DNA from: Zygnema cylindricum
Lineage: Eukaryota; Streptophyta; Zygnematophyceae; Zygnematales; Zygnemataceae
Length of the DNA: 64,000 nt
Assembly (NCBI GenBank): GCA_037447655.1
Contig: JBBHKE010001375.1
Coordinates: forward strand, 19,441 to 83,440
Direction: 5' to 3'
The position numbers and the translations under genes are program-made. The notes below the pieces were generated by a model. The model did no database searches, was not told the DNA's origin, and saw nothing but the letters and a program-made list of their open reading frames with translations. Numbering within the stretch: position 1 is the stretch's first letter; every line of letters starts with the position of its first letter. Shown in pieces: positions 33,006 to 46,649 of the stretch.

Positions 33006-34528
33006 GGGTCAAGGTCCATCAGTCGGGGTAGTTTACAGAAATCCGCGACTATCCGTACCAAACCGCACCGCTTATTTTGTTTTTATACGCGAAGCAACAT
33101 TACAAAGAATCTTGCTAATGCTCTCCAAAGGTCTTGGAAGTAAAACTGACCGTCGGATGTTCATCTTCGAGGCGTTCGCTTCATCTTTCTCTTTAGTTGC
33201 CAACGTACCTGTAAGAGGTAGGTTGGCAGATACAGAAAAAAATGAATAGTGACACGCTAGACGAATAGGCTACGTGTCATGATGGAAAACCAAGAAAATT
33301 GGCTAAATTTGCACATGGTATCTACTTTTCAAAATGCAACTGAAAATAAAAAATGTAATCTTGAAATGGTCCATTGTCGAGCTATTCCTTTCGTCACACA
33401 ATTTCCAACAAAAGATTCATTTTGAGTTTGGGTGCTTATATTTAAACATTTTTATGTGTTCCCATTGCTTTCTTTGTTTTTTATTGCCCCGCTTGTAATT
33501 TTTCAGTTTTGGCCATGCCACCCCTTTTGTACCCCCGAACTCAGATGGTTTACTATCGTGCTTTTTTATATATCCTGTCTGTGTTTATCTATAATAAATG
33601 GGTTATTATAAATTGTGATTCGTTTTAGATCTTGAAGGTGCGCTTCACCAAAATCGTTAATAGAGTCAAAAAAATTAAAGAGTTGAGTTTATTTTGATGT
33701 TAATAGTTCTCATTTGGGTCCAGATAATGAGGATTATTTTTTAAATTTGACCAAGTTACAACATAAATCAATATTAGGGCCAAGTTCCATCAGACGTTTC
33801 TGTAATCGTACGGCCGGCTAACTTTACAGACCGGGTTAATTGAGTCGATGTTCCATCACGAATAGTTTGTAATCCACGTGTTATACATTGAGTGGAATCA
33901 CGTAAGCTACGATCTGATATTGAATATCCTTAAGATTTTTAGCACCTACAAAGTTTACATAAAATCTTCACTTGCGTACCATGTACCTGCGTACGAAATC
34001 ATCATTCATCATGCGACAGACGGTCGTTATACTTTTTGCAGATGCAAGTCGTCTACGCCAACTCATTTTTTAGGGTTCATGTTTTCGAACATAACGAAAT
34101 TCTTCTGACATAAATAGTGTGACAAACAAAAGGTACTGAAAATAGAGTGACGATGGAGAGTTACTAAATTACATTTTTATTTTCGGTTGTATTTTTGAAA
34201 GCGTGTGTCATGTGCAAATTTCGTCAATTTTCGTTGGTTTTCCATCATGACACGTACCTTAATCGTCCAACGAGTCACGATTATTTTTTTTTTGTATCTT
34301 CCAACCCACCTCCTAGAGGTGAATTGACAGGTACAGAGATAAATGAAGCGAACGCCTCACGGATGAACATCTGACGGTCAATATTACCTCCCAGACCTTC
34401 GAAGAGTATTAGAAAGATTCTTTATAATGTTGTTTTTCGTATAAAAACAAAATAAGCGATACGGTTTGGTATTGATAGTCGTGGATTTTTCTAAACTACC
34501 CCATTTTTTGTCAGATGGAACGTCACCC
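33006..34528. mobile_element. Harbinger-like element with long inverted repeats
   Basis: Flanked by TAA (33003-33005 and 34529-34531). Ends are GGGTCAAGGTCCATCAG and, inverted, GGGTGACGTTCCATCTGAC. Complementarity continues for about 270 bp with gaps (for example aatccgcgactatccgtaccaaaccg against cggtttggtattgatagtcgtggatt). A 3-bp TAA site and GGG ends fit PIF/Harbinger. No transposase, so it is a long-TIR non-autonomous copy. Confidence 0.65.
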
Positions 34529-34531
34529 TAA

Positions 34532-35640
34532 ATCCAGCCACACTATTTATGAATCAACATTGATAACATCGACATTCATATTGATTTTCATCAATGAAAT
34601 TTTTGAAAAACAAGTTCTATCTACAAGGCAAAAATTCCGTCAAGATTTTACCTCAATGGACTGTGTCGTCAATGTAATGTAACTTTTTGTTGTTTTTGGT
34701 ATTTTAAAGTTTCCTTCACAATTTTTTTGAGAAACACCGTAGTGTAAGCTATATAGTTTTAAATTCTTTAAGATCTTAATAGCAAGTGGGCTCCATATGG
34801 TTTGGTGTGGTCCAAGTTCAAGATAATAATGTATTGTGATTTATTTTCCAAAAATGAATGTGTTTAAATTAAAGAGTTACATGCAATTCCACGATTAGGG
34901 TTAGAGTTACAATAATACTTGTTGGTTAGGGTAAGGTTAAAAGTAAGAAGCGCTATGTGTGATTTACTTCGAATTTATTACTGCTTTTTTTTCTCTTTCC
35001 TTCAAAAGGCGTTACCAATACTGGATGGGAAATTTGCTTTCCCAATAATTTTTTATTTGAAATTTTCAACATAGAATCACCCATTAGGTAAGCAATCAAC
35101 AAAACAATGTTGCAAAAAGGTACAACCATAACCAAACATTGGCTGAAATGGCTCGGTCTATGATTCACTTTTCCCCATTTGCCTCATACCTTTCAAGCTG
35201 AAGTCATTATCTACGCTAACCTCCCCCATAATCTTTGTCCCACTACCTTTCTCCCTACCGTCACATTTATAAAAGCGTGGTCCATTTATGAACAAGATGT
35301 TTGCCACCTTCTGGATATTTGATTGTGTAACCTGATACAAAAACCTTCTACAACCACCTTCTACAACCAAACAATAAGAAAGGCGCCCTTGTCCTCCACA
35401 TTACTTTCATCGGGTTTGCTCCAAACTCCAAGGCATGCGAAGTTTGGTGTCGTTTTAGACGATTTTGCCACCACTATAGAAGTCGCTTTCAACGAGACCC
35501 CACTTCTTCAATTTTGTCTTATGTGCCTCTCCTTTCCCCCTTCTACTGTATGTTTACTTTCCTTTCTGTTCCCCTTGAATCTTCTTTTATAAAATGGTAC
35601 TGAAAACTTGTTTGGCGAGGGTCAACGACGTGACGATCTT
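34532..35640. other. Stretch without a recognised gene
   Basis: Open frames at 34953-35592 on both strands lack motifs. A 14-bp direct repeat ccttctacaaccac/aacc occurs at 35343-35370. Nothing could be assigned. Confidence 0.35.
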
Positions 35641-35785
35641 GTTGTTGAGGCAGAGATGGCCAATGACAAAGTGATCTTGTTGCTTAGCTAGCAACAAGCT
35701 ACAGTAGTTTCGTCACTAAATAAGCGACAAAGTAGTTTCGTCGCTAAATTAGCGACGAAGCAGCGTCGTCGCTAAAAAATTGAAG
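35640..35785. repeat. Array of cgtcgctaa/ttagcgacg palindromes
   Basis: Alternating modules of the form tcgtc(g/a)ctaa and ttagcgac(g/a)a run from 35708 to 35780, preceded by ttgcttagctagcaacaagc. The same modules occur at 47830-47945, 58690-58910 and 61195-61315, the last two flanking a transposase. Probably a transposon end or a MITE of that family. Confidence 0.55.
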
Positions 35786-36197
35786 ATGTCAAAATCAAGC
35801 TTCGATTCATTTCGATTAAACTACAGTACTGTGGGGATTCGTTTAAGTGGTAGTTTAGGTCAGTTCAGTTTTGTCGGCCTTGTCATACGCTTTTTATTTG
35901 TACATGTCAAGTGAAAGCGACAAGGTAGACTTTTGTCAACAGAATAGGATTGTGAGCTTTCCCCACGTAGGCGTTTACTAGTTTTGCTTGTGTACATATA
36001 TCTACTTTTGAATGTTTAGTTGTTTGGTATGTTTTTGGAGGCGTAGAAAGGAGTGAAGTGAGGAGAGTATTGTATTGAATTTTTAATCAAGATATTGAAG
36101 TTTTAAGAAATTCTTTGTGCTGTATCTATTACATTTTTGTGTGTCTTTATTCTTTCAATCGATTTTGGAACAAGTTAATTGACAACTCTTCCTAGTA

Positions 36198-37420
36198 TGG
36201 CGGGAAATAAGAAAAGATCATCAAGGAAAGGGAAAGTGTAAGTTGGAACTAAGTGGAGGAGTTATAGGGTGTCAGTTTGACGATTTCAATGGATGGGGGG
36301 GAAATGTGAAGATGAACGAGGAGATGTTTGAACGCGTTCATTGGTTTCTCAATAGATAAGAAGGTGACGACAATAGAAGAGTCAGTAAGGATTTTAATGA
36401 ATCAAAGAGAAAAAAGCAGTAGAAGAAGAGGAAACTAAAATTTAATCAAGGGGAAGAGGAGGAGAGTTCAAATGATGATCTTAAAGTAATTAACGAGGTC
36501 ATCATCTTCACATGCTCCAACTATGCAATGTGGAAGAGATACCTACGAAAAGCATTCACACCGAAGAAGATTTAGGATATTGTGATCGAGAAAGAGACAT
36601 GACGGCATCATCCGGGGGCAAAAAGATGGGACAAGGGAGATATGGCGACATCCACAACACTACTACAAAGATGTCACGGTTCCACGCTGGAGCATTTTCT
36701 CAATCATGACACCACTTATGACCATTAAACGGCTTTACAGAAGCAAATGAAATTTATCGCTTTGAGGAGTACATCGGGTTTAAAACGAAGGAGAATGAGA
36801 GAATTGATGATGGATTTAAGCGATTCAACATCGTTATAAAGGAGATTAACTCTATAAAAAACTATCCATTGGAGAAAAATGTATTGTTTCTCATCATGAG
36901 TCTTCCGAGTTTCAACTAGAAGCTCTCTGTGCCGAATTTCATCATAGCGGCTAACGGCTCAATGATGGTTATTGACATAGTGGGAAATTTCTTTTGGACC
37001 TTCCGACGCAAGACAAGGAAAGGAAAAATTTAGTCAATACAATACAATTTAGTAATGTCTTATGCAATTTGGAAGATGTATTAATCATTTGAGTGTTCCA
37101 CAACTTTAAAATAAAGGTGGAAACGCCACATGCATGGAGGGAGGAAAGATAATTTTGAGCAGTAAAAAAGGGCAAAGTTGCAGTTAACCAGCAATATGCA
37201 AAGTCGGTTGATTTGTAAGAAATCGGAGAAAAACATGGGGGGTGAAGAGGGGCACCTTCACTCGGTGGAAGTCAACAAGGAGGACCTCACAATGTACCAT
37301 CACAAAATGTGTTACATGTCAGCGAGTAATATCAAGCGGATCATTTGTCAAGGTGTGCTAAGAGGAATCATCCTAACTATATGAGAAAAGGTTATCTATG
37401 GTTATCTTGTGTGTAGGTTG
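36198..37420 (+). pseudogene. Degenerate copia-type gag
   Basis: Begins near ATGGCGGGAAATAAG. Across frames one can read copia Gag motifs: N-Y-A-M-W-K-R-Y-L-R-K-A-F near 36520, TLLQRCHGSTLEHFLNHDT near 36660, T-A-L-Q-K-Q-M-K-F near 36730, RFNIVIKEINSIKNYPLEKN near 36830, and a scrambled zinc-knuckle region near 37310-37380. At least one stop replaces a likely Trp (TGG to TAG at about 36571-36573), and there are several frame changes. This Gag differs from the others in the window, so it marks a further copia lineage. LTRs were not found. Confidence 0.6.
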
Positions 37421-37599
37421 CACAAAGTGGAAGACAAAAAAAACCTGCATCCATTCAAGGATCTACAATTCAAGTCGGACACACCACCTTGGTAGGAGGT
37501 GTATGGTTAGAGAGAGATTTATAATAAGGAGAAAAAAAAACAAAAGTAAATTAAAATGTGAATTAAAAGGGAGAGACCGAGGGAAAAAGAGACAAAGAG

Positions 37600-37830
<231 letters not shown>

Positions 37831-39345
37831 GGGAGAGGAAGGGGCAGATGGAGAGGAAGGGGCAGATGGAGAGGGTGAGGATGGGGTAAAGGTAGATGTA
37901 AACTGAGAGGGAGAGGAAAATCAGGTCGAATTTGAGGTAGAGGAAGAAAGAGACGGATGGGTGCCAGATTCAGAGGAAGAGGAAGGGGGAGAAGGAAATT
38001 GAGAGAGAGAGGAAGGGGGAGGGGGAGTGGGAAAGTGAGAGGGAGAGGAAGAGGGAGAGGAAGAGGGAGAGAGAGAGGGGGTGGTAAATAGCGAGGGAGA
38101 GGCAGAGGAAGAGCGAAATGTAAATGGGAGGGATTTGAGGAGAGGTAAAGTGTGGGGTAGTGGAAGAAGGAGACGGAGAGGGGGTGGCAGATTGAGAGGG
38201 AGAGGGAGCGAGAAAGGTAGATTTGGAAGGAGAGGGAGAGAGATAGAGAAAGGTAGATTGTGAGGGAGAGGGAGATATAAAATGATAGGGAGTGAGAGAG
38301 AGGGAGAGGGAAGGGAAAGGGAGAGGCAAGTTGCGAGGGGGATGGAGACGGAGAGGGATAGGGAGTGGTAGATTGAGAAGGAGAGGGATAGGGAGTAGGA
38401 GTGGGATATTGGAAGGAGAAGGAGAGGAAGAAGCGGACTGAGAGGGAGAGGAAAAAACAGATGGGTGGAGAGGAATAGAGGAACAAAGGGAGAGGGAGAG
38501 AGAACAAGAGGGAGTGGCAGATTGAGAGGGAAATGGAGAGGAAAATGGAGAGAGAGAAACAGAGGTAGGGGCAGATTGAGAGGGAGAGGGAGAGGGATAG
38601 GGGAAGAGAGAGGGAGAGGTAAACCGAGATGAGAGGGAGAGGAAGGAGTGGTGGAGGGAAAGGGAGAGTTTGTGAGAGACGAAGTAAAGGAGGGGCAAAC
38701 CGAGAGGGAGAGGGAGAGAGAGCGCCAGATTGAGAGGGAGAGGCAGATTAAGAGGAAAAGGGAGAGGGAAAGGCAGAGGGAGAGGGAGGGAGAGAGGCAA
38801 ACTGAGAGAAAGGGAAAGGGAGAGGCGGATTGAGAGGAAGAGGGAGCGGGAGAGGAAAAGATAGTGGGAGAGGGAGATGGAGAGGGAGATAGAGAGGTAG
38901 ATGGAGAAGGAGAGGGAGAGGGAGAGGGGAGAGAGAGGTAGATTGAAAGGGAGAGGGAGGGGAGAGAAAGAGGTAAACCGAAATGAGTGGGAGAGGGAGA
39001 GAGGGAGAGATGGAGAGGGAGAAGTAGAAGGAGAGGGAGAAGTAGAGGGAGAGGGAGAGAGAGAGGGAGGGGCAGATTGAGAGGGAGGTAGATTAAGAGG
39101 TGGAGGCAGATTGAGATTTAGAGGGAGAGGGATAGGGATAGGGAGAGGGAGAGGGATAGGGGGAGGGAGAGGGTTAGAGGGAGAACGAGGGAGGGAAAGG
39201 GACAGCGAAAGGGAGTGAGAGAGGAAAAAATAGTGAGAGGAAAAGTGATTGGGAGAGGGAGATGGAGAGAGAGAGGGCGAGGGATAGAGAGAGGCAAATG
39301 ATAGGGAATGGATAGGGAACAGAAGAGGGAATGGGAAGGGATCAT
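37831..39345. repeat. Purine-rich GGGAGA minisatellite, about 1.5 kb
   Basis: Almost uninterrupted purines on the plus strand, built from gagagg/ggaga units with recurring interruptions (gcagattgagag, gtagattgag, gtaaaccgagatgag). Two long minus-strand frames (228 and 276 codons) encode only Pro/Ser/Leu repeats and are not taken as genes. Confidence 0.9.
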
Positions 39346-39877
39346 TTTTTTTTTAGTTTTTCTAAAACTTAACATCATTCTTTCCTCGTTCCTTATGCTG
39401 GTCGAAGTTTTCTATCCAGAATGATGACCTCTATATCCACTAAGTTCATTCGTGTTTGAAGGTGAAAGTTTAAAATGATTGCCCATCCCTAAAAAACAAA
39501 AAACCCTCAAATACATGGAAAACCTAAAAAGTGAGGAGGAAAACGAAATTGATGCTTACATTGTTGTCTAAAAATTAAAACATGCGCACGTGAGAATCGC
39601 GTGGCTGTGAAACGCCAAAATCCAGCGACTACCTCCCCGTTTCAAGTGAAATTGTACCTCCCCATTTTAAGTGAAATTGTCTACAATCCAAAGACTCCCT
39701 TCCCATTTCAAGTGAAATTATCTACGAAAATGTTATTTATAGAGTTTTGGTTAACCAATACTAAATGTTGTTAATCTCCGCTCTTTTTAGACATATTAAT
39801 GAAATTGTCCACATATTATTGTAAAATTTTACGCTGAATATTTTATAATACTAAAACAGCGTAACTTCTTAACGTAA

Positions 39878-40564
39878 GGCCTTTATTCCATTTGATGGTC
39901 CTATTAAACGTGCGGACACGCCTTCCAATAGGATTTATTAGCAAGGTCTTTCATTATGTCGAGTTAGAAAACAATCTCTCACCTGCGTTGGCTCATTTTG
40001 GCTAGTACCATTTTGGAAAGTATTCTGATTTAGAAAATATAAAATATTCTTCAAACGAAAAATATAAATGTAACATCTGTACCAGTTGAGGTAATTAATG
40101 ACTCTTACAAAAAGTATGCGAAAAGAAGTTAATTTAGAAAATGGAAAAGAAAATTTTGAAACAGAATGGTAAAGAGGCGCGACTAACTCTGAAGGTGACT
40201 GGATGTTAGAAGGAATGTGGGAGGATACTTTTGGTGAACCCGCATTCACCATGGCAAAATGAACATGGCTTGTACGACGTGTAGGCCAGTGATCGCGTGT
40301 TCGTCATGAATATTTTTTCGCTATTTCACGTGTACGAATAGTGTCCTTGCGAGGCGACTACACACTGGATGATTTGTCCGGTTGCTCCGTGGATATGAAA
40401 AATCGAAACATCCAACGGCCAAGCTTTACGCCTACACGCTTAGTATCCTGAGAGGGGTCCAATAAACATGCTTCGTCTAATAAAAGAAAATAATGGTACA
40501 ACGTTGTACGAAAACGTATGACCTCCGATAAACAACCCACTTTTCCACTAATAGAAAACCACCC
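39878..40564. mobile_element. Possible Harbinger-like MITE
   Basis: Left end GGCCTTTATTCCATTTGATGG after TAA. The right end, inverted, reads GGGTGGTTTTCTATTAGTGG before TAG. The shared subterminal gataaacaacccacttttcc resembles the gtaaacaaccccacttttc text of 41230-41250. The target site is imperfect. Confidence 0.4.
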
Positions 40565-40628
40565 TAGTTTAGTAAGTTTATATGACCCTCAAAATAGCGT
40601 TAACCGACATTAAAATAACGTTAACCTT

Positions 40629-41266
40629 TAGGCTTATGTTCCATCAAATTCTTCTGTAATTGTACGGCCATTTACAAGATAAATTCGTCAAATATTTTTG
40701 ACACAGACCGACTTCAACTTGAAATCTTCATTTGCGTACCATGTGAGGACAAGGTAATCGTACGACACAGTTTGTGTACTCTTTGCAAACGCCTTGTCTA
40801 TCACTGTTTTAGGGTTCTTGTGTTTTCACGTGACGAATATAAGTTGCAAAAAATAGTGTGACGAATGAGCATTGATAGAAATAGTATGATGAAACAGCGT
40901 TACAAGAATACTTGTGTTTTCGGTTTGATTTTGGAGGGTACATATCATTTGCATTTTTTTTGAATTTCGTTGGTTGTCCTTTGTGACACGTATGTTCATT
41001 TTCCAGCATGACGCGGCTCAAGTTTTTAGGTGACTGGCAACCCACCTCTTTGAGGTGACTTGGGAGGTGCACAAAATTTTGAAGTGAATGCTTCGCGAAT
41101 GAATATCCAACCATCATTGTTACCTCCCATACCTTTGGAGCATATTGGCAAGATTTTTTCTGTAATGTTGTTCTCAGATAAAAACATACTAAATGGTGCG
41201 GCTTGGTACGGAGATGTCCTGATTTCTGTAAACAACCCCACTTTTCATCCAATGAAACTTCACCAT
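40629..41266. mobile_element. Diverged Harbinger-like MITE
   Basis: Shares ordered blocks with 33006-34528: ttccatcaaa, ctgtaattgtacggcc, atcttcatttgcgtaccatgt, agtgtgac, acacgt, gcaacccacctc-tgaggtgact, aagtgaatgc and the gtaccaagccgcacc-type text read in inverse. The ends are weak. Confidence 0.5.
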
Positions 41267-41660
41267 TATAAACATAGAAGTAAAGGGAGCGTGTTAACTA
41301 TTAATGTAAAATTTATCTTTTGTGACGTGTAAAATGTCTTCCGTGTTCACATGGTCAACGTCTAAACATGTGCGAACGTGATTGCGCAATTTATTTTTTT
41401 CATTCAAATCTTAGTGCAGATTCATGTGTGGGCTAAGTTATTTGGAACTATGTTTTGTACTTAGGTACTTCATTAGGTACATTTATGGTACAAACTGACA
41501 CATTAAGTAAGCCACACTTGTTAACATCTTCTCAAACTAGAGTTCTTAACGCTATTTAGACAGTACCTATATTAACGTAAAATTTATTTTTTAAGGTTAT
41601 TAATTTCATTGTAGGTTCGAGGGTCAAAGAACAATAGTGCAATAGTGTTATTAACACTAA

Positions 41661-42375
41661 GGGTAACATTCCATTAGACGAAAAGTGGGGTTGGTTACTA
41701 GACGTCGTATGTTTTCGTACAGCACCATACATAGCCGTACCATAATATTTATTTTGTCAGACGAAACATCATTACTGGAAAGCTGTCGGGAAGCTCCAGT
41801 GATATAGGCGTAATTTCTGACCGTTGGATATGTCACTTTTTGAGATCCGCGAAGCAATCGCGCACATCATCCAGTGGGACGCAACTCTCCTCGCGAGGAG
41901 AGTTGGCTTCCACTGGATGATTACCATTGGTACACGTGAAAAAACAAGAAAAATTCTACTTTGAACGAGCGATCACAGGCGTACACGTTGTACAAACCAT
42001 GTGCCGCCTGCCACGCTGTATACAAGTCAACTGAAATTATCATCGCACGCTCCGTCTAACATCCACCGACCTTCAAAGTTTGCGGCGTCCTTTTGCCATT
42101 TCGTTTCGAAATTTTGATTTCCATTTCCAAAATTAAAATCTTGCCGCAAAATTTTCGTACGAATCATTAACCACCTCCGCTAGTACAAATATTATCGTTC
42201 AGATTTTTCGTTTGAAGAATATTTATAGATTTTAAAATGTGAACACTAACAACGTCTTACCAATCATAATTTCGAAAGGTTTTTCACTGGCCTGACAAAA
42301 TGGAGCGGACTTCAGTAAATGCTGTCAGTAGACTTCACCGTACATTTACTGGGACCGCCTAATGGAATGTTACCC
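41661..42375. mobile_element. Harbinger-like MITE, 715 bp, TAA target site
   Basis: Perfect 17-bp inverted ends GGGTAACATTCCATTAG and CTAATGGAATGTTACCC, with TAA at 41658-41660 and 42376-42378. It sits inside an older TACACC-type MITE: the left flank ends gtgttattaacac and the right flank resumes agcgattcaaggtgt. Noncoding. Confidence 0.75.
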
Positions 42376-42898
42376 TAATAGCGATTCAAGGTGTCCTATC
42401 CTATTTCTGCAGGTCATCGCGTTTTTCAGAACGAGAGCCTTAAGACCAATGGGCCCCAGTATTATGAACGTTTTGAAAAAATTAGACACGAGAGGACTAT
42501 ACGATACAAAACCAGTCAAATATTTTCCCACAATAAATTATTTGACGCGTAGGTGACTTGTACTGATATGCCGCAATAAAAAGAGATGGATCTTGCCTTT
42601 GGCATCCAACTTGCATGATCTTTAGGCGGACAACATTCCTAGCTATAATATTGAGAACTTGGTGCCATCGGGTAATGTCGACCTGTCTCGATTTATGTGG
42701 TGCCACGTGAGTTAAAGATCTTATACTTCAAATCCTCAAAGATTTTAAACACGGACCAGTTTCTATGTAAAATGTGTACTTTAATCTGTACTTTTTTGTT
42801 GTATCGTTGTACAAAACATGCTTACTATGTCATTCTATCGCTCGAACATTTTTCTCGCTTGCTTTTCTTTGTAGCCTTTGTCTTTTCGAAGCGATCTC

Positions 42899-43118
42899 TA
42901 CAACGCCAATCGCTATTAGCGTAGAAGTTTTTTTAGCGGATAGGAATAATTACCGTTATTAACACTAATTGGGAATTTGGAGATTTTGAAAGAAATCGTC
43001 TACTCTATTTTGAAATTAGGGTTTTTTTTAAATAGTATGGATAATTATATTTGAAAATTTGAGAAAAAAAAGCGGGACCGAATTAGCGTTCAGTATGCTA
43101 ATAGCGATTTGCGGTGTA
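42899..43118. mobile_element. TACACC-family MITE, about 220 bp
   Basis: Left end TACAACGCCAATCGCTATTAGCG and right end GCTAATAGCGATTTGCGGTGTA. Short size class, noncoding. Confidence 0.6.
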
Positions 43119-43124
43119 CATTCT

Positions 43125-43600
43125 GAAACGTAATTAGTGTCAAAGTCACTAATTTGGGTTCTTAAAGTTTTGTTTTTTTTTCTCAAATATGATACATGAT
43201 TTTAATTTTTCCTTGACGTTAATTAAGGTACCGTACAAAAAAGCGTAAAGAATGAAAGTACAATCAAATCTAAATAGTGTGGTGTACGATTAATGTCAGA
43301 CCGTACATAAATGTACCTTTTCAAGTGAAAATTTTACAAAAGATGAATCAAATCAGACACGCACGCATAGGAACGTGCGCTCAAAAAACGGGATTATTCT
43401 GACACGTAAATCAGTATGACATGTATGGATATTTAAATTTTACGACGGCGTATGATTTCTAATATTATGTACGGATACATATATTAATGTATATAATCGT
43501 ACGGCGAATATTCCATTTTTTCTGTTCCAAATTAGCATTAACGCCGAAATTAGAATACACCTTTTTTTTTTAAATCAAATTCTTAATTAGCATCAATTAG
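43125..43600 (-). repeat. Truncated long TACACC-family member
   Basis: Strong similarity over about 400 bp to 17225-17645 and, inverted, to 18000-18370. It is cut at the right by the GTGTTGGG element. Confidence 0.55.
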
Positions 43601-43607
43601 TACTGTA

Positions 43608-43730
43608 GTGTTGGGTATCGAGGACCCATTGCCGATATTCGATATATATCGAATTTCATGTACCCGATATTCGATATATCGCTTCGATATATCGAATTTC
43701 AAATTATCGCGATATATCGCCGATATATCG
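43608..43730. mobile_element. 5' fragment of a GTGTTGGG-family element
   Basis: GTGTTGGGTATCGAGGACC and the cgatatatcg array match the left end of 31792-32630 almost base for base, then similarity stops at 43730. The right end is missing. Confidence 0.65.
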
Positions 43731-45240
43731 GACACTTAAAACATATTTTCTTCGTACACATTTGTCGGATTATAGACTTGACGTTTGCGATTGAAAACCA
43801 AGGTTCTCACCCTCCGATTTGCGGTCTCCATGTGAAAACAGGACAAGTGTGTACGGAGAAAAGATGTTTTATGTGGCGAAAAGTATTAACACTGATAGCA
43901 ATACACGGTGTACGCCGCTAATCGTTATTAGCGTAGATGTCTATTTTGACACTTAAAACATCGTTTCTCCGTACACACTTGTCGGATTGTCAATTCGATT
44001 GTTGCTTTTGGAAGGTGAGAACCGCGGAAACCACGAAGTTGACGAAATAAGACAAAAGGAGCGTGACGGATAATTTACGGCTTTGACTTTCAGTTCGATT
44101 TTGCTGGATTTGCTTCCACCTTGTCAAAAGGCACGTGGCTTTTGCGACTTTGTGAAAATTTAGGTGGTACGACATCAATCGTCGCACGAGTCTATATCAT
44201 CCACGTGTAGCGAGTCTCTAGGTTCTGTAAGGGACTAAAATAGTCGAAAGTATAGATTTTATTTCTAAGAACGCGATGGTAGTACCTTTTAGTGATGATT
44301 GTCACTAAAAAGTATTGATGACCAACAAAGGTTACAGACCAAAATCCTAAAGGACTAAAAACACAACAAAAATGCGTTAATAGCCTAAAAGGAAAGAAAA
44401 AAATTAATTACAACAAAACTAAACTATTGAAACAAAGGTCAGAACTATAGATATCATCTATTAGGGTGCGTCTCAATGTACTCATAACTTAGAGAAAAAG
44501 CTTTGTTTTTTAGTGCAGATCCGGCGGACCGGGAGTTCAGACGTCCCTATGTGTAACAACGACATAGTTATTTAAAGGTGTGACGATTGTATACGCTGGC
44601 AATGCCGTTGACGGCTGTCAACGTCTACAATCTTTGATGACGCACGTTATTTTTTCTAATTGGGTGTGACGTCGTGAGTTTTTGTGACATTGTAGACGTA
44701 TCGCTTTCCAGACTGTGCCCTTTTTACGGTTGAAGAAGACGCAATTTGCCTTTGCGCCGCTCGTACGCTTGACGTGAAATGTCATCGAAATCTTGAGACC
44801 CTTGGCGAAATAAAATCCGTCCAAGGCGCAAACGGACAAAATTAAAAAGATTTTGTACTTTACCTCGTCTTACCTGAACGCAAACGGACAAAACATAACG
44901 AATAGTGTACCTTCCGTCGTCGCTTGAATTCGTTTGAAATTTTTGTAAAAAAAAATTACCCGTGCTTATACGTGTTCCTATTTGTTTTTCGAAAATACTT
45001 TGTTTTAAAACACATCGTCCATGTGTTTTAAAGAAAAGTTTGAAGATGACGTTTTTTGGCGTGGAGGTGGGTCGAAGAACAGAAGACGACAACATGTAGT
45101 ACATCCTAAATTCGATGATGACGCAAAATGCTCTTTTCATTTTTTCTATTTTTTTTGTACGGTTGAAACTTACGCGATACGAATCTAAGTTTTACAAAAA
45201 AACGACAGAAAAAAACCCCTTCTTTGGCAAATGGAGACGC
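43731..45240. other. Stretch without a recognised gene
   Basis: Contains a repeated tagacttgacgtttgcgattgaaaacc / tgtcaattcgattgttgc pair near 43765 and 43985, and TACACC-end scraps near 43908-43940. The frames on the minus strand at 44618-45140 have no motif. Confidence 0.35.
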
Positions 45241-45264
45241 ACCCTAAAATACATGTTTTTTTTT

Positions 45265-45525
45265 TTTTTTACGCTTGATTTGAGAGTCAATTTTTTTTTC
45301 AGAGATCAATATTTCCGAAATTATGCGAATCCCTTTCCTATTTAAAGAGACAAAAAAAAAATCGATTTTTTTTTTGGAAGTTTAGCAATTTTTTGTTTAT
45401 ATTTTTACATCAAGTGACACGTGTAAAAAAATGAGAGGCCATCCGCATTTCCCGCGGCTGTGCGAATCATTGCGCTTTGCAATTTTTGCAAATTCAATTT
45501 TTGCGCGTTATAGCTTTCTTCAAAA
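45265..45525 (+). repeat. Dispersed repeat, copy 2
   Basis: Partner of 15690-15925 with the same order of conserved blocks, including aaaatgagaggcc and ttttgcgcgtta. Confidence 0.45.
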
Positions 45526-45909
45526 CACCCACTAAAAAAGAAAAATGCTAAAAAAATGCGAAAACGCGAAATCCTTTTTTACACGAAAATGGGACCAGCG
45601 GAGCCCAACACTAATGGGGCAAATGAATTTATTGAGAGAAAACCCTTTCAAGCTTTGCCAATAATCATACGGACATGATAATTTGATTAATATACGAATG
45701 AACGTACGAACGTGTGTATGGATATGGTATTTTTATACCTATTCTATCAGGTCGTGTCAGCAAGGTACAAAGTACAAAACCGTACCACTCGCCTGAAGCC
45801 GTTCCTCCAAAAGTAAAAAGTAAGGCTATTTATTGCATGCCGTAGTATTTTTTACCGTTTCGTACCTATACTTGTACTTTTTTCTTGCTGCACAAGATGG
45901 GATGTACAG

Positions 45910-46102
45910 TACACCGTGAATCGTAAAAAATTTTTAGTGTCAAGTATTAATCAATGTCATCAATTCTAATTTAGTGCCAGGAGACGCGGTAGATTATGGT
46001 CCAGTTCCTTAAATAGTGTAATTTATTATATCTAAAGTATCAATGTCAAAAATTTGGGGTGCCGATATAGAGTAAATAAGGCTAATAACGATTCACGGTG
46101 TA
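45910..46102. mobile_element. TACACC-family MITE, 193 bp
   Basis: Inverted ends TACACCGTGAATCG and CGATTCACGGTGTA. The interior resembles 6694-6896 in inverse order. Another member begins nine bases later at 46111 (TACACCGCCAATCGCTATTAGCG); its right end was not found. Confidence 0.7.
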
Positions 46103-46649
46103 CTGTACAGTACACCGCCAATCGCTATTAGCGTAGAAATTTCTTTAGGGTGTATGAAAAATTATAGTGGTTTAGCTAATTAAGAATTTCAAAATTTCGA
46201 ATAAAAACATACATTCTAATTATTTAATAATTCTTTTTTTTTTTTAGATAAATGTCGGTCGCAAATATGTTTACATTAATATAACTACTCGTACAATTTT
46301 TAATGAAATCGTACGCCGTCACGTAAAATATTCAAACGTGCATGTCAGGTTATTTTACGGCGGTTAAGCGTTGAAGCTACGCCGTAAAGCGTATATTTTT
46401 TGTCCAGTTGTATGATGCGTGATTTGTACGGTTGTAATGTTTACGCAACTCTTGCTGTAAAAAAAGTTGGTCGCTTTTCCGTTGTATCTCGAAACTGTAC
46501 GTTAATAAGGGTTCTTTACGTTAATACTGTCGCGATGCTTTGTTTTATCAGAATGAATTAATGCTAATATGTGTGTTAACTCTAAAATGGTTTTAATCCC
46601 ATTTGTATCTTCGGCTAGTGACCAGTATTAGCGTAAATGTTTTGATGTA

